DNA of 10,583 nucleotides from Candidatus Heimdallarchaeota archaeon (GTDB lineage: Archaea > Asgardarchaeota > Heimdallarchaeia > Heimdallarchaeales > Heimdallarchaeaceae). Position 1 is the stretch's first letter, and each line of letters starts with the position of its first letter. Below, piece by piece: positions 1-6,172 of this stretch. A model generated the notes under the pieces. The model was not told the DNA's origin. It saw only the letters and a program-made list of their open reading frames with translations, and ran no database searches. The stretch spans positions 1-10,583 of the forward strand of contig DAOVRE010000030.1 of NCBI GenBank assembly GCA_030628305.1. The letters are read 5' to 3'. The translations under genes and the position numbers were made by a program.

Positions 1-75
1 AATTCAGTTGATGTAGAGTCTTGGATATCAAAATCATTTTCTTTAGATTACGAAAAAGATGATGAAGAGAATTAG
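1..75 (+). CDS. C-terminal end of an unidentified protein (5' truncated by window)
   Basis: The first frame is open from base 1 and ends at TAG 73-75, leaving 24 residues that finish in an acidic tail (EKDDEEN). The residue mix (Trp, Ser, Asp, Glu) is that of an ordinary soluble protein end. It is too short to assign a family. It is followed by about 235 bases of very AT-rich DNA before the next gene, so it is probably the last gene of an upstream rightward transcript. A chance open frame of this length is possible. Confidence 0.5.
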   Translation, partial: NSVDVESWISKSFSLDYEKDDEEN

Positions 76-312
76 TGTTCATTTTTCTCTTGAAGTATCC
101 TTAACAAAAGCTCTTGCATTTGTTTCAGGAATAAGATTCGTATTTAGTTTTTTGTTTCTGTTGTTAAAAGAGGTAAAAAAAATTCAATACTGATAGTTGA
201 AGTATTCTAAAATCCTATTGTATCAGTCTGTTTTGCTTTTTGCTATGTTTTTGGAGAAAATATATATAATCTTATAATAACCAAAGTAAACAAAAATAAA
301 AAGTGACAATAA
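76..312. other. AT-rich intergenic region with T-tracts and promoter
   Basis: This non-coding stretch lies between the upstream gene tail and the methyltransferase. T-rich runs at about 144-162 and 227-252 resemble archaeal oligo-T termination signals for the upstream transcript. The right end carries the promoter listed separately. I saw no RNA gene or coding frame. Confidence 0.5.
258..280 (+). promoter_or_regulatory. TATA-box region for the methyltransferase gene
   Basis: Alternating A/T at 258-269 and a second box, CTTATAATAA, at 271-280 lie about 50 and 38 bases before the ATG at 313. The second box would place transcription start about 10-12 bases before the start codon, giving a very short leader. 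There is no clear Shine-Dalgarno. The assignment rests on sequence resemblance and spacing only. Confidence 0.45.
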
Positions 313-984
313 ATGAACTGGAAAGAACTATCAACGAAAGTATTGTTAATTTTGAGTTCAATTTGGGTATATATTCCTATAGTAGCAGGTATTGTCACTA
401 TAATGTGGTATTTAATTCCAACAGCTTACATTTCATGGTACATTTTTCTTTCTCCTCCCACTAATATGTGGGCAGAAATGATATATAGCAATCCACTAAA
501 ATTTAATGTTTTTGGAATTATTTTTTGTATATTGATCATTATCACAGGTATTTATCTATTAATTCGGGGGTTGATAGAACTAGTTATTGATCGAAAAAAT
601 GATATTAACATCTCAAAAAATGGCCTCTATAAATATATTCGTCATCCACAGAATTTGGGAATAATACTAATATCCCTTTTTATTGCTTTATGGAAACGAT
701 TTCGTGTGGGTGATTTTCTTTCCTGGTTATTATTCGCATTAATTATAATCATATGGTCTGATCTAGAAGAAATGAAATTAGTGAAAACATACCCAGAAGA
801 ATACACTGAATACCGGAAGACTACTGGTTTTTTCTTTCCAAGAATAATTGAAAAAAGAAAACATCGAAGTACTGATTGGAAATATTATCTTTTTCGATAT
901 CTTATCTTCATTTGTATTTATTGTATAATTGTAGTTGCCATGTATTTTATTACACAATATTTCCCAGGAAGTACAGTCAGATAA
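313..984 (+). CDS. ICMT/PEMT-like integral membrane methyltransferase
   Basis: The 223-residue membrane protein has the two signatures of the isoprenylcysteine carboxyl methyltransferase / phospholipid methyltransferase fold. One is GLYKYIRHPQNLG at residues 104-116, where Arg110-His111-Pro112 is the classic RHP motif. The other is the Glu-rich stretch from Asp150 through Glu152-Glu153 and PEEYTEY to FFFP (about 173-176), which in this family forms the SAM pocket. Hydrophobic segments lie near 10-35, 65-90, 113-127, 134-149 and 193-215. Known members use SAM to methylate prenylcysteine carboxylates, phosphatidylethanolamine or other membrane-embedded acceptors; the substrate cannot be read from sequence. 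The last helix after the catalytic block is an extension that many short members lack. It appears to be a single-gene transcript. The methyltransferase class is fairly sure; the substrate is unknown. Confidence 0.8.
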   Translation: MNWKELSTKVLLILSSIWVYIPIVAGIVTIMWYLIPTAYISWYIFLSPPTNMWAEMIYSNPLKFNVFGIIFCILIIITGIYLLIRGLIELVIDRKNDINISKNGLYKYIRHPQNLGIILISLFIALWKRFRVGDFLSWLLFALIIIIWSDLEEMKLVKTYPEEYTEYRKTTGFFFPRIIEKRKHRSTDWKYYLFRYLIFICIYCIIVVAMYFITQYFPGSTVR

Positions 985-1288
985 GATAAGAACTCTCTTT
1001 CATTATTTAACTTAGAAATATGGAAAGATTGATGAAAAAAATATAAGACTTATACTAAATATAGAATTAATTCATATTTCCATAACAATGCTTTAATTAG
1101 TAATCCTAGAAGAATCGATAAAGTTAGATTAACTATTGTTCCTACTAGATAATAATCTCGTTTGGGGTTATTTATTTAATTATCACTAGAAGAAAGAAAA
1201 AAGTAAATATTAATTCACTAGTTTGGTGGAAAGATATCTCTCATGAAGAATTATTTTTTTAAACTAATGCTAAGGCAACTTAACTAGA
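985..1288. other. AT-rich intergenic region
   Basis: These 304 bases contain no convincing coding frame on either strand and no tRNA-like or GC-rich structured segment. The only functional element I can propose is the TATA box near the right end. The earlier part presumably holds the 3' end of the methyltransferase transcript. Confidence 0.5.
1252..1264 (+). promoter_or_regulatory. TATA-like box for the EF-1A-like gene
   Basis: The sequence TATTTTTTTAAAC is centred about 31 bases before the ATG at 1289. In archaea this spacing gives a transcript that starts within a few bases of the start codon. No Shine-Dalgarno precedes the ATG, which agrees with leaderless translation. Confidence 0.45.
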
Positions 1289-2314
1289 ATGGCTGATACT
1301 GTGTGTGCTTACTTGTTGGGTAGTGAACCTTCGACAAGAGAGAACCTTGCTAGACAACTTGGTAAGAAAGGAACTTCTTCTGATGTTTGTTTGTACAATT
1401 ACGACAAGGATTTTACACTCGAAGTGGTAGACCCCCTTCGGTATCCTGATAAACCACTTGCAATGTTCCAAACTATTTTCATGACAGATGTACCTATAGT
1501 CTTGATTCCTATATCAGGTCCCGATATACATACAGCAGAATTCGGATTACTCCTGGAATCATTAGGTTTTGAAAATGGAATCATAGCAGTTGTTCATGAA
1601 GGAGAATATTTTGATAATGCTCAAATTGAGCAGAAAATCCAGAAAATGTTTTCTAATCTTCTCTTGAAAAATTACCCAATTTTGAATGTTGATTTAACAA
1701 AAGGAGAAACTGTGAATGAGCTGAAATTGATGATAAAAGAAAAGTCATTTACTAGACCTTCATTCTTATGGGCAGAAAAAGATCATTCAAGAGTAGATAT
1801 TGACCATGTTTTTCCAATTAAGGGAATAGGAACAGTTATTCTTGGGAGAGTTAGAGCTGGTAGACTGAAAAAAGGAGAAACGCTTCATGTTTTTCCCTCA
1901 AAAAGAAACTGTATTCTTCGCTCAATTCAAATCAGCGATGTAGATTATAATGAAGCTGATACAGGAAAAAGAGTAGGACTTGCTCTTCGAGGAGTATTGC
2001 CAAAAGATGTTCAAAGAGGGTTTATTCTCTCAAATAGTATAGGCTGGATTATTTCTTCAGAATTAGACGTAAAATTGAAGGTTGCTCCTTACTCTAAACT
2101 GCCGGAAGAAGGAAAAACAAGACACTTGATTGTTGGTCTCCATGCAGTACCTGCAAAGGTTTTAACATGTGCACCAATAAAGGATGAAGAACCAGGTATG
2201 TTTTGTATTTCATTGAAATTAGATCAAGAAATAGCTTTCTTTCATGAAGAACCTGCACTGCTAATTGATTTGAACGGTAAACCAAAAACAATTGGATTTT
2301 GTAAGCTTGTTTAG
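1289..2314 (+). CDS. EF-1A/SelB-like translation factor paralogue lacking GTPase motifs
   Basis: The protein has 341 residues. The clearest part is an EF-Tu domain-2 beta-barrel at about 173-250: GIGTVILGRVRAGRLKKGE (179-197), then RSIQISDVDYNEADTGKRVG (211-230) and ALRGVLPKDVQRGFIL (232-247), all landmark positions of EF-Tu/EF-1A/SelB factors. A domain-3-like barrel follows to the end. Residues 1-155 align in position with a G domain, but the hallmark motifs are gone. There is no GxxxxGK[ST] P-loop (the N-terminus reads YLLGSEPSTREN), no DxxGH (DPLRYPDK instead) and no NKxD. Archaea are known to carry such truncated or inactive EF-1A/SelB paralogues, usually auto-annotated as elongation factors. 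A role at the ribosome or in binding an aminoacyl-tRNA-like ligand without GTP hydrolysis is inference. It should not be named EF-1A or SelB. Confidence 0.75.
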   Translation: MADTVCAYLLGSEPSTRENLARQLGKKGTSSDVCLYNYDKDFTLEVVDPLRYPDKPLAMFQTIFMTDVPIVLIPISGPDIHTAEFGLLLESLGFENGIIAVVHEGEYFDNAQIEQKIQKMFSNLLLKNYPILNVDLTKGETVNELKLMIKEKSFTRPSFLWAEKDHSRVDIDHVFPIKGIGTVILGRVRAGRLKKGETLHVFPSKRNCILRSIQISDVDYNEADTGKRVGLALRGVLPKDVQRGFILSNSIGWIISSELDVKLKVAPYSKLPEEGKTRHLIVGLHAVPAKVLTCAPIKDEEPGMFCISLKLDQEIAFFHEEPALLIDLNGKPKTIGFCKLV

Positions 2315-2335
2315 TTTATGAGAAGAGTTTGTTAA

Positions 2336-2345
2336 GTTTTTATTT
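2336..2345 (+). terminator. Oligo-T tract downstream of the EF-1A-like gene
   Basis: The T-rich run GTTTTTATTT starts about 20 bases after the stop codon at 2314. Archaeal RNA polymerase terminates at such runs without needing a hairpin. It is a plausible but weak call in DNA this AT-rich. Confidence 0.3.
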
Positions 2346-2496
2346 GAAATTAACAAAGATTTAAATCTATGATTCTAATGTTTGGACTTATTAGAGTAGT
2401 TTGGTTATCAACATAGAAAAATCGAACAAATTAAGCTAATTTCTTTGTTAGTACTTTCTTATCCGTTGAACAAGATTGATCAATGCTTATTAGTAA

Positions 2497-2526
2497 TATT
2501 TCTGACTTTTCTGTTTATCAGAAATA
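2497..2526 (+). promoter_or_regulatory. Perfect 9-bp inverted repeat abutting a promoter
   Basis: TATTTCTGA at 2497-2505 is repeated as its exact reverse complement at 2518-2526, separated by 12 bases. The right arm touches the TATA-like box of the downstream gene, where a dimeric archaeal regulator could block TBP/TFB. It could instead be a hairpin ending an upstream transcript, or chance in AT-rich DNA. The symmetry is seen; the operator function is inferred. Confidence 0.35.
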
Positions 2527-2534
2527 ATTATAAG
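2526..2534 (+). promoter_or_regulatory. TATA-like box for the zinc-knuckle membrane protein pair
   Basis: AATTATAAG is centred about 30 bases before the GTG at 2561. This suits a leaderless or near-leaderless transcript, and no Shine-Dalgarno is visible before the candidate starts. Confidence 0.4.
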
Positions 2535-2560
2535 TGGTTGACAGATGATGGATTTGACAA

Positions 2561-2923
2561 GTGACTTCTATGGGTTCAAATATAGACCAATCCTATTTCA
2601 GAAAACGAATTTTTCCTATTTTCAGTTTTGTGTTTGGACCTATTTTGATTTCTGTAGGCATTTTTGTTCCAAATATTCTATGGAAAATTATATTCATTGT
2701 TGCAGGTTCAAGCCTTATAATCAGTTTATATCTTTCAAGAAGAATTAATCCTTTTTCATCCCAAGAGTTGTGCCCTGCTTGCCATGGTTCTGGTTCAGTT
2801 AAAAATCAATCAGATCAGCTTTCAGAGCATTTTGTCAAGAGTTGCTTAAGTTACAAAGCAACAACCAGAACTTGTGGAATGTGTGAAGGTACAGGTAAAA
2901 AGAAACAGCAATTATCAGATTGA
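2561..2923 (+). CDS. Small membrane protein with DnaJ-type zinc knuckles
   Basis: The 120-residue protein is not a member of a family I can name. Two hydrophobic helices at about residues 18-36 and 40-58 are joined by a very short turn, forming a membrane hairpin. The C-terminal soluble part carries two CxxCxGxG units like those of DnaJ: CPACHGSG (Cys71, Cys74) and CGMCEGTG (Cys105, Cys108). They are spaced to form one four-cysteine zinc site, with Cys95 between them. In DnaJ such knuckles bind zinc and unfolded protein; here there is no J domain. GTG at 2561 fits the TATA spacing best, but the in-frame ATG at 2570 would give 117 residues and cannot be excluded. It lies directly before another zinc-ribbon membrane protein, probably in the same transcript. 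Confidence 0.7.
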   Translation: MTSMGSNIDQSYFRKRIFPIFSFVFGPILISVGIFVPNILWKIIFIVAGSSLIISLYLSRRINPFSSQELCPACHGSGSVKNQSDQLSEHFVKSCLSYKATTRTCGMCEGTGKKKQQLSD

Positions 2924-2946
2924 GTAATAGATTCTACGGAAACTTT

Positions 2947-2953
2947 TTAGGAG
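2947..2953 (+). promoter_or_regulatory. Shine-Dalgarno deciding the ATG 2962 start
   Basis: TTAGGAG sits 8 bases before the ATG at 2962. It is one of the few good ribosome-binding sites in the window, as expected for an internal gene of a transcript. It favours 2962 over the TTG at 2920, which has no such site. Confidence 0.5.
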
Positions 2954-2961
2954 TTCATAGA

Positions 2962-3297
2962 ATGAAATTACATGTGACATTGAGATTCTGTGAAAATTGC
3001 CATACTCAAGTAGAAGATGATGCAACATTTTGTTTTGAATGTGGACACGAACTAAAATTTCTAAAACTCAATTCATCTACTAATCAGTCTTCAGAAAGTA
3101 AAAACAATATCCATCCAACTATTCAGAATGGAAGCTCGCCTAACGAGCTTACTTACGCACAGCAAGATATTTATGGTAAACAGCAAGGAAAGAATTATAG
3201 ACGCAAAAGATTGTCGTCAAGAATGATTTCTCGCATAATTAGTTTTGCTATAATGATGGCAATAATCTACACATTAGGTTACATCTTTTTAAGTTAA
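2962..3297 (+). CDS. Zinc-ribbon protein with a C-terminal membrane anchor
   Basis: The 111-residue protein begins with a zinc ribbon: Cys10, Cys13, Cys24 and Cys27 in FCENCHTQVEDDATFCFECG, matching the generic zinc_ribbon_2 pattern. A polar, probably disordered linker follows (about 35-80, rich in Ser, Asn and Gln), then a basic patch (YRRKRLSSR) and one hydrophobic helix at about 89-110 that ends the protein. This gives a tail-anchored topology with the zinc ribbon probably in the cytoplasm. An upstream in-frame TTG at 2920 would overlap the previous gene by four bases and add 14 residues; I prefer the ATG because of its Shine-Dalgarno. Such proteins are common in archaeal genomes and their function is generally unknown. 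Co-transcription with the preceding zinc-knuckle membrane protein suggests a shared role. Confidence 0.7.
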   Translation: MKLHVTLRFCENCHTQVEDDATFCFECGHELKFLKLNSSTNQSSESKNNIHPTIQNGSSPNELTYAQQDIYGKQQGKNYRRKRLSSRMISRIISFAIMMAIIYTLGYIFLS

Positions 3298-3309
3298 ATT
3301 TTTAAAAAT

Positions 3310-3317
3310 CTTATAAC
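3310..3317 (+). promoter_or_regulatory. TATA-like box for carS
   Basis: CTTATAAC is centred about 26 bases before the ATG at 3339, the spacing expected for a leaderless archaeal transcript. It follows the preceding stop codon by about a dozen bases, so carS may have its own promoter as well as read-through. Confidence 0.4.
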
Positions 3318-3338
3318 TAACCATATTCACATGGTGGT

Positions 3339-3896
3339 ATGGTCTTTATTGATTATGTCTGGCATTCCATTATTGCTATCTTCGCTTTTGCTCACCCCAT
3401 GTTCCAAACTAGTTCTTTTGCTAATATATGGGGCGGAGGTAAACCTGTTGACATGGGTAAAACTTGGAAAGGAAAGAGGATTTTAGGTGATAATAAGACT
3501 TGGAAAGGATTTATTGCTGGGTTGATTGCAGGAACATTCTTTGGAGCAGCATTCTCTTTCTTCTTTGCTGATCCCTTCAATCTGTTTTACGGAAATGTTT
3601 TCCCTTGCGAATATCCATTGTATATAGGCTTTTTCTTTTCAATTGGAACCCATTTAGCAGACTTCATAGGTTCCTTCATTAAAAGGAGAATAAGTATTGC
3701 TCCAGGAAGAGGTTTATTCCCATGGGATCAAATGGGGTACATCCTAACCGGTTTTGCTTGTAGCATAGGTTTTATGTTTCCTTTAAGAGAGTTCTTCTGG
3801 TATTATTTCCTGTTTTTGCTAATAGCTACTTTCTTTATTCATATACTTGTCAGCTTTATCGCTTATAAATTGGGAATAAAAAATGTATGGTACTGA
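3339..3896 (+). CDS. carS: CDP-archaeol synthase (CTP:2,3-di-O-geranylgeranyl-glycerol-1-phosphate cytidyltransferase)
   Basis: CarS transfers CMP from CTP to unsaturated archaetidic acid, giving the CDP-archaeol precursor of archaeal polar lipids at the inner membrane face. The 185 residues are a normal length for the family. The N-terminal signature is clear: ANIWGGGKPVDMGKTW (28-43) followed by KRILGDNKTWKGFIAG (46-61). The C-terminal nucleotide-binding signature is HLADFIGSFIKRR (105-117), then FPWDQMGYIL (127-136). Hydrophobic helices lie near 5-22, 56-76, 92-112, 131-150 and 152-178. From memory, family members often read DQxD in the last motif; here Gly133 replaces the second Asp, though Asp108 and Asp130 are kept. 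A function other than archaeal lipid activation is unlikely. It lies between the zinc-ribbon gene and hydrolase 1, all rightward. Confidence 0.87.
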   Translation: MVFIDYVWHSIIAIFAFAHPMFQTSSFANIWGGGKPVDMGKTWKGKRILGDNKTWKGFIAGLIAGTFFGAAFSFFFADPFNLFYGNVFPCEYPLYIGFFFSIGTHLADFIGSFIKRRISIAPGRGLFPWDQMGYILTGFACSIGFMFPLREFFWYYFLFLLIATFFIHILVSFIAYKLGIKNVWY

Positions 3897-3912
3897 TAAA
3901 TTGACAAAATAA

Positions 3913-3923
3913 CTTTTATTATA
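3913..3923 (+). promoter_or_regulatory. TATA-like box for alpha/beta hydrolase 1
   Basis: CTTTTATTATA is centred about 25 bases before the ATG at 3943, fitting a leaderless transcript. The T-rich run just after it (3927-3941) could also end the carS transcript. Confidence 0.4.
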
Positions 3924-3942
3924 CCCTTCTATTTTTTCTTTA

Positions 3943-4803
3943 ATGGAAAAAAAAGAAGAGAAGACTAAATTTGATTTAATGACACAAGCTAATTATGAGA
4001 AACTTGCTAAAGTTGAGTTTGTACCTCTCTCTGATGGGTCACAAATTAGAACTCTATATACTGAAACTCCAGAAGAAACGTCTACTAACTTCACCCTTGT
4101 TCTTGTTGCTGGTTGGGTCTCGATAGTTTTAGGCTGGGATGATCTACTTATGGAAGCTAAAGAGCTTTTTAATATTCTATATGTAGAATCCAGAGAAAAA
4201 GCTACAAGTATAGTTCCAAAAAAAGGAAAATTTGATCTTGATCGCTATGCTTTGGATATCAAGGAAGCTATTGAATATCATCAACTTAATGAAAAAGAGA
4301 CGATTATACTCTCTACATCCTTCGGTGCAACTCTAGTCGCTTTAATGCTGAAAAATTCAGAAATTAATCCCTACCTCTCTATTCTTATTGGTCCCATAGA
4401 ACGAATTATCTTGCCTTTAGCTATAAAATTAGCTCTACTCATTTTACCTTCATGGATGTTTAATCTAATTAAACCCATTGGATACTGGTGGGTAAGGAAA
4501 TATAAGACAGAAGATGGATATCAAGCTGCCCGTTATATTCGAGCAATTCGTGACTCTGATCCAAGAAAATGGAAGAACACTATAAGACATGTAGCTTTTG
4601 TTAAGTTTTGGGATTATTATGAAGGTTTAGAAAATAATATTCTTGTTATTGATGAAAGTGAAGATCCACTACATGATACTGAAACAACAATAAAGATAGC
4701 TTCACTCATGCCAAATTCTAGACTTATTGATATCAAAACAAACAGAGCAGCACATTCGTCACCGATGATAGAAATAATGCGTAAAGAAATTAAGAGAAAA
4801 TAG
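3943..4803 (+). CDS. Alpha/beta hydrolase 1 (altered nucleophile elbow)
   Basis: The 286-residue cytoplasmic protein has an alpha/beta hydrolase plan. A strand ends in VLVAGWVSIVLGWDD (53-67, oxyanion region). The nucleophile elbow is STSFG (124-128, Ser126). The likely acid is Asp237 or Asp241 in IDESEDPLH, and the likely catalytic histidine is His271 in RAAHSSP. A hydrophobic and aromatic lid insertion lies at about 152-184. It is clearly a paralogue of hydrolase 2 in this window. The two share the GW.S.VLGWDD block, the REKA.S segment (83-89), the DRY/DRF.xDIKEAIE segment (about 100-111), the RYIR/KYIR...KWKN segment (about 197-212) and the whole C-terminal layout. The canonical elbow is GxSxG; here the first Gly is Ser124, whereas hydrolase 2 keeps Gly. 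The lid suits a hydrophobic acyl or isoprenoid substrate, but the substrate is unknown. Confidence 0.75.
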   Translation: MEKKEEKTKFDLMTQANYEKLAKVEFVPLSDGSQIRTLYTETPEETSTNFTLVLVAGWVSIVLGWDDLLMEAKELFNILYVESREKATSIVPKKGKFDLDRYALDIKEAIEYHQLNEKETIILSTSFGATLVALMLKNSEINPYLSILIGPIERIILPLAIKLALLILPSWMFNLIKPIGYWWVRKYKTEDGYQAARYIRAIRDSDPRKWKNTIRHVAFVKFWDYYEGLENNILVIDESEDPLHDTETTIKIASLMPNSRLIDIKTNRAAHSSPMIEIMRKEIKRK

Positions 4804-4824
4804 TAAATTCCCAATCATTTTTTG

Positions 4825-4850
4825 AGGAAAAAAAATAAAAAAGAAGAAAA
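4825..4850 (-). terminator. Oligo-T terminator of the protease gene
   Basis: Read on the minus strand, the bases directly after the protease stop form long T runs broken by single C or A residues, a strong archaeal intrinsic terminator. The 48-base gap separates two convergent genes. A shorter T run on the plus strand (about 4818-4823) may serve hydrolase 1. Confidence 0.5.
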
Positions 4851-4851
4851 T

Positions 4852-6069
4852 TTAAATTACTTTTCTTTTTCTTCTAAGTATTAATGGAAAGATTAGTACA
4901 GTAAAAGTTGTTAAGATAATTGGTATCATTGTTTTTGATTTCTCAAATTCTACTATTACTGGAGATGTTCCATATCTTGCTATAGTCTCATTTACAGCTT
5001 TTGTTGCATCGATAAGACCATATCCGAAGTATTCGTCGAATCCTACCATTCCTAAATCTAAAGCTGTATCATGAAGTATCTCCCGAATTTGATTCACAGT
5101 TATATCATAATTTACCGATCTCATAAGAGCGATAACACCTGCCACTTGAGGACAAGCAAAAGATGTTCCAATTCCACCCCAATAAGGAGTAGAAGGATAA
5201 TAAGTAGGTGGTAAAGTACTATTGATTAAGTGATCCATTGTGATAAATAATTCATCTCCTACTGGAGCGACTAATTCTGTCCATACCCCATAATTACTAT
5301 AATCTGCTTTTGCGTAAGTAATGTTTGTTGCACCCACTGCAATAACTTCATCATATCCTCCAGGAAATGATTGAAACTCTACTCCACCTGTTGGTTGCCA
5401 AGTATTTCCTGTAACAGAGACTACAGGTACATTTTGTGAGATAGCATAAACAATGTCATCATAATATGATGAATCATTGGCATAATATTGAAGACTTAGA
5501 TTAATAACGTCAGCTCCATTGTCAACTGCATAACGAATAGCATTTCCAAAATCCTCATATGATGTCCCAGCATAGTTAAACTCATCTAAAATGCGTATGT
5601 CCATAATCCTACAATCAGGTGCAACTCCCGCAATACCATATAGATCTATTGGGGCAGCAATAATTCCTGAAATGAACGTAGCATGCCAGTGAATAGGATC
5701 TAAAGGTTCAGGTTCTGGGGTATTATCGGAACTTGTAAAGTCCCAACCTGCAACATCATCTATGTAACCATTTAAATCATCATCTATCCCATTGTCTGCT
5801 ATTTCATCAACATTGACCCAAGATGTACTTGTTAGTTCAGGATGTGAGAAATCGATGCCAGAATCTATTACCGCTATGATAAGGTCTTCAGAGCCATTAG
5901 TTATTTCCCAAGCTCCTGTTATATTTATCTGATCTAGATGCCAACCAATTTCTAATGGACTTGATATGGAAAATGAAGATTTAGCAATACAATGTTTTTC
6001 TGCTAAAGGTTGTGTTAGTAAGGCTAAAAGAAAAAGTGTGATTATAAAAAGTGAATTTCTCTTCCTCAT
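4852..6069 (-). CDS. Secreted, membrane-anchored subtilisin-family (S8) serine protease
   Basis: This predicted surface protease has 405 residues from the preferred ATG at 6069. A signal peptide (MRKRN plus a hydrophobic core to about residue 22) begins exactly there, and the upstream in-frame extension to 6201 overlaps the promoter and a repeat, so I reject it. The S8 triad is complete: Asp69 in VIDSGIDFSHPEL, His129 in HATFISGIIAAP, and Ser303 in GTSFACPQVAG, with oxyanion Asn222 in SVTGNT. An Asp/Asn-rich loop at 91-105 (DNGIDDDLNGYIDD) looks like a calcium-binding insertion common in extracellular subtilisins. The C-terminus is a hydrophobic helix (about 381-398) followed by RRKRK, a typical stop-transfer, so the catalytic domain faces outside. 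The region before the catalytic core is short (about 30 residues after the signal), leaving little room for an inhibitory propeptide. It is flanked by direct repeats of the hydrolase 1 tail. Confidence 0.9.
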   Translation of the reverse strand: MRKRNSLFIITLFLLALLTQPLAEKHCIAKSSFSISSPLEIGWHLDQINITGAWEITNGSEDLIIAVIDSGIDFSHPELTSTSWVNVDEIADNGIDDDLNGYIDDVAGWDFTSSDNTPEPEPLDPIHWHATFISGIIAAPIDLYGIAGVAPDCRIMDIRILDEFNYAGTSYEDFGNAIRYAVDNGADVINLSLQYYANDSSYYDDIVYAISQNVPVVSVTGNTWQPTGGVEFQSFPGGYDEVIAVGATNITYAKADYSNYGVWTELVAPVGDELFITMDHLINSTLPPTYYPSTPYWGGIGTSFACPQVAGVIALMRSVNYDITVNQIREILHDTALDLGMVGFDEYFGYGLIDATKAVNETIARYGTSPVIVEFEKSKTMIPIILTTFTVLIFPLILRRKRKVI

Positions 6070-6097
6070 AATAATCAAAGTAACTATATTCGAGGTT

Positions 6098-6107
6098 CTA
6101 AATAAAG
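6098..6107 (-). promoter_or_regulatory. TATA-like box for the protease gene
   Basis: On the minus strand CTTTATTTAG is centred about 33 bases before the ATG at 6069. This supports the start at the signal peptide rather than the longer open frame, because a start at 6201 would lie upstream of this box. Confidence 0.4.
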
Positions 6108-6172
6108 TATTTGTAAAATGTAAAAAAAGATAGAGGAAAGTAGAAAGTGATTGGAATTTGTAATAGATAGTC

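Noticed and set aside
1243..1287. A 14-codon open frame just before the EF-1A-like gene, possibly a leader peptide
   Set aside because: The likely TATA box at 1252-1264 lies inside it, so it would not be transcribed from that promoter; its length is expected by chance.
985..1288. Search for tRNA, structured RNA or CRISPR in the longer intergenic gaps
   Set aside because: No T-loop-like sequence, GC-rich stem or regularly spaced repeat was found here or at 76-312, 2315-2560 or 7032-7166.
2545..2748. Open frame of 67 codons overlapping the zinc-knuckle membrane protein
   Set aside because: It is out of frame with the gene that has clear helices and CxxCxGxG motifs; its own translation shows no recognisable feature and it stops in mid-gene.
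2920..2961. TTG start at 2920 for the zinc-ribbon gene, overlapping the previous stop
   Set aside because: The ATG at 2962 has a good Shine-Dalgarno 8 bases upstream and begins just before the zinc ribbon; the added 14 residues show nothing conserved-looking.
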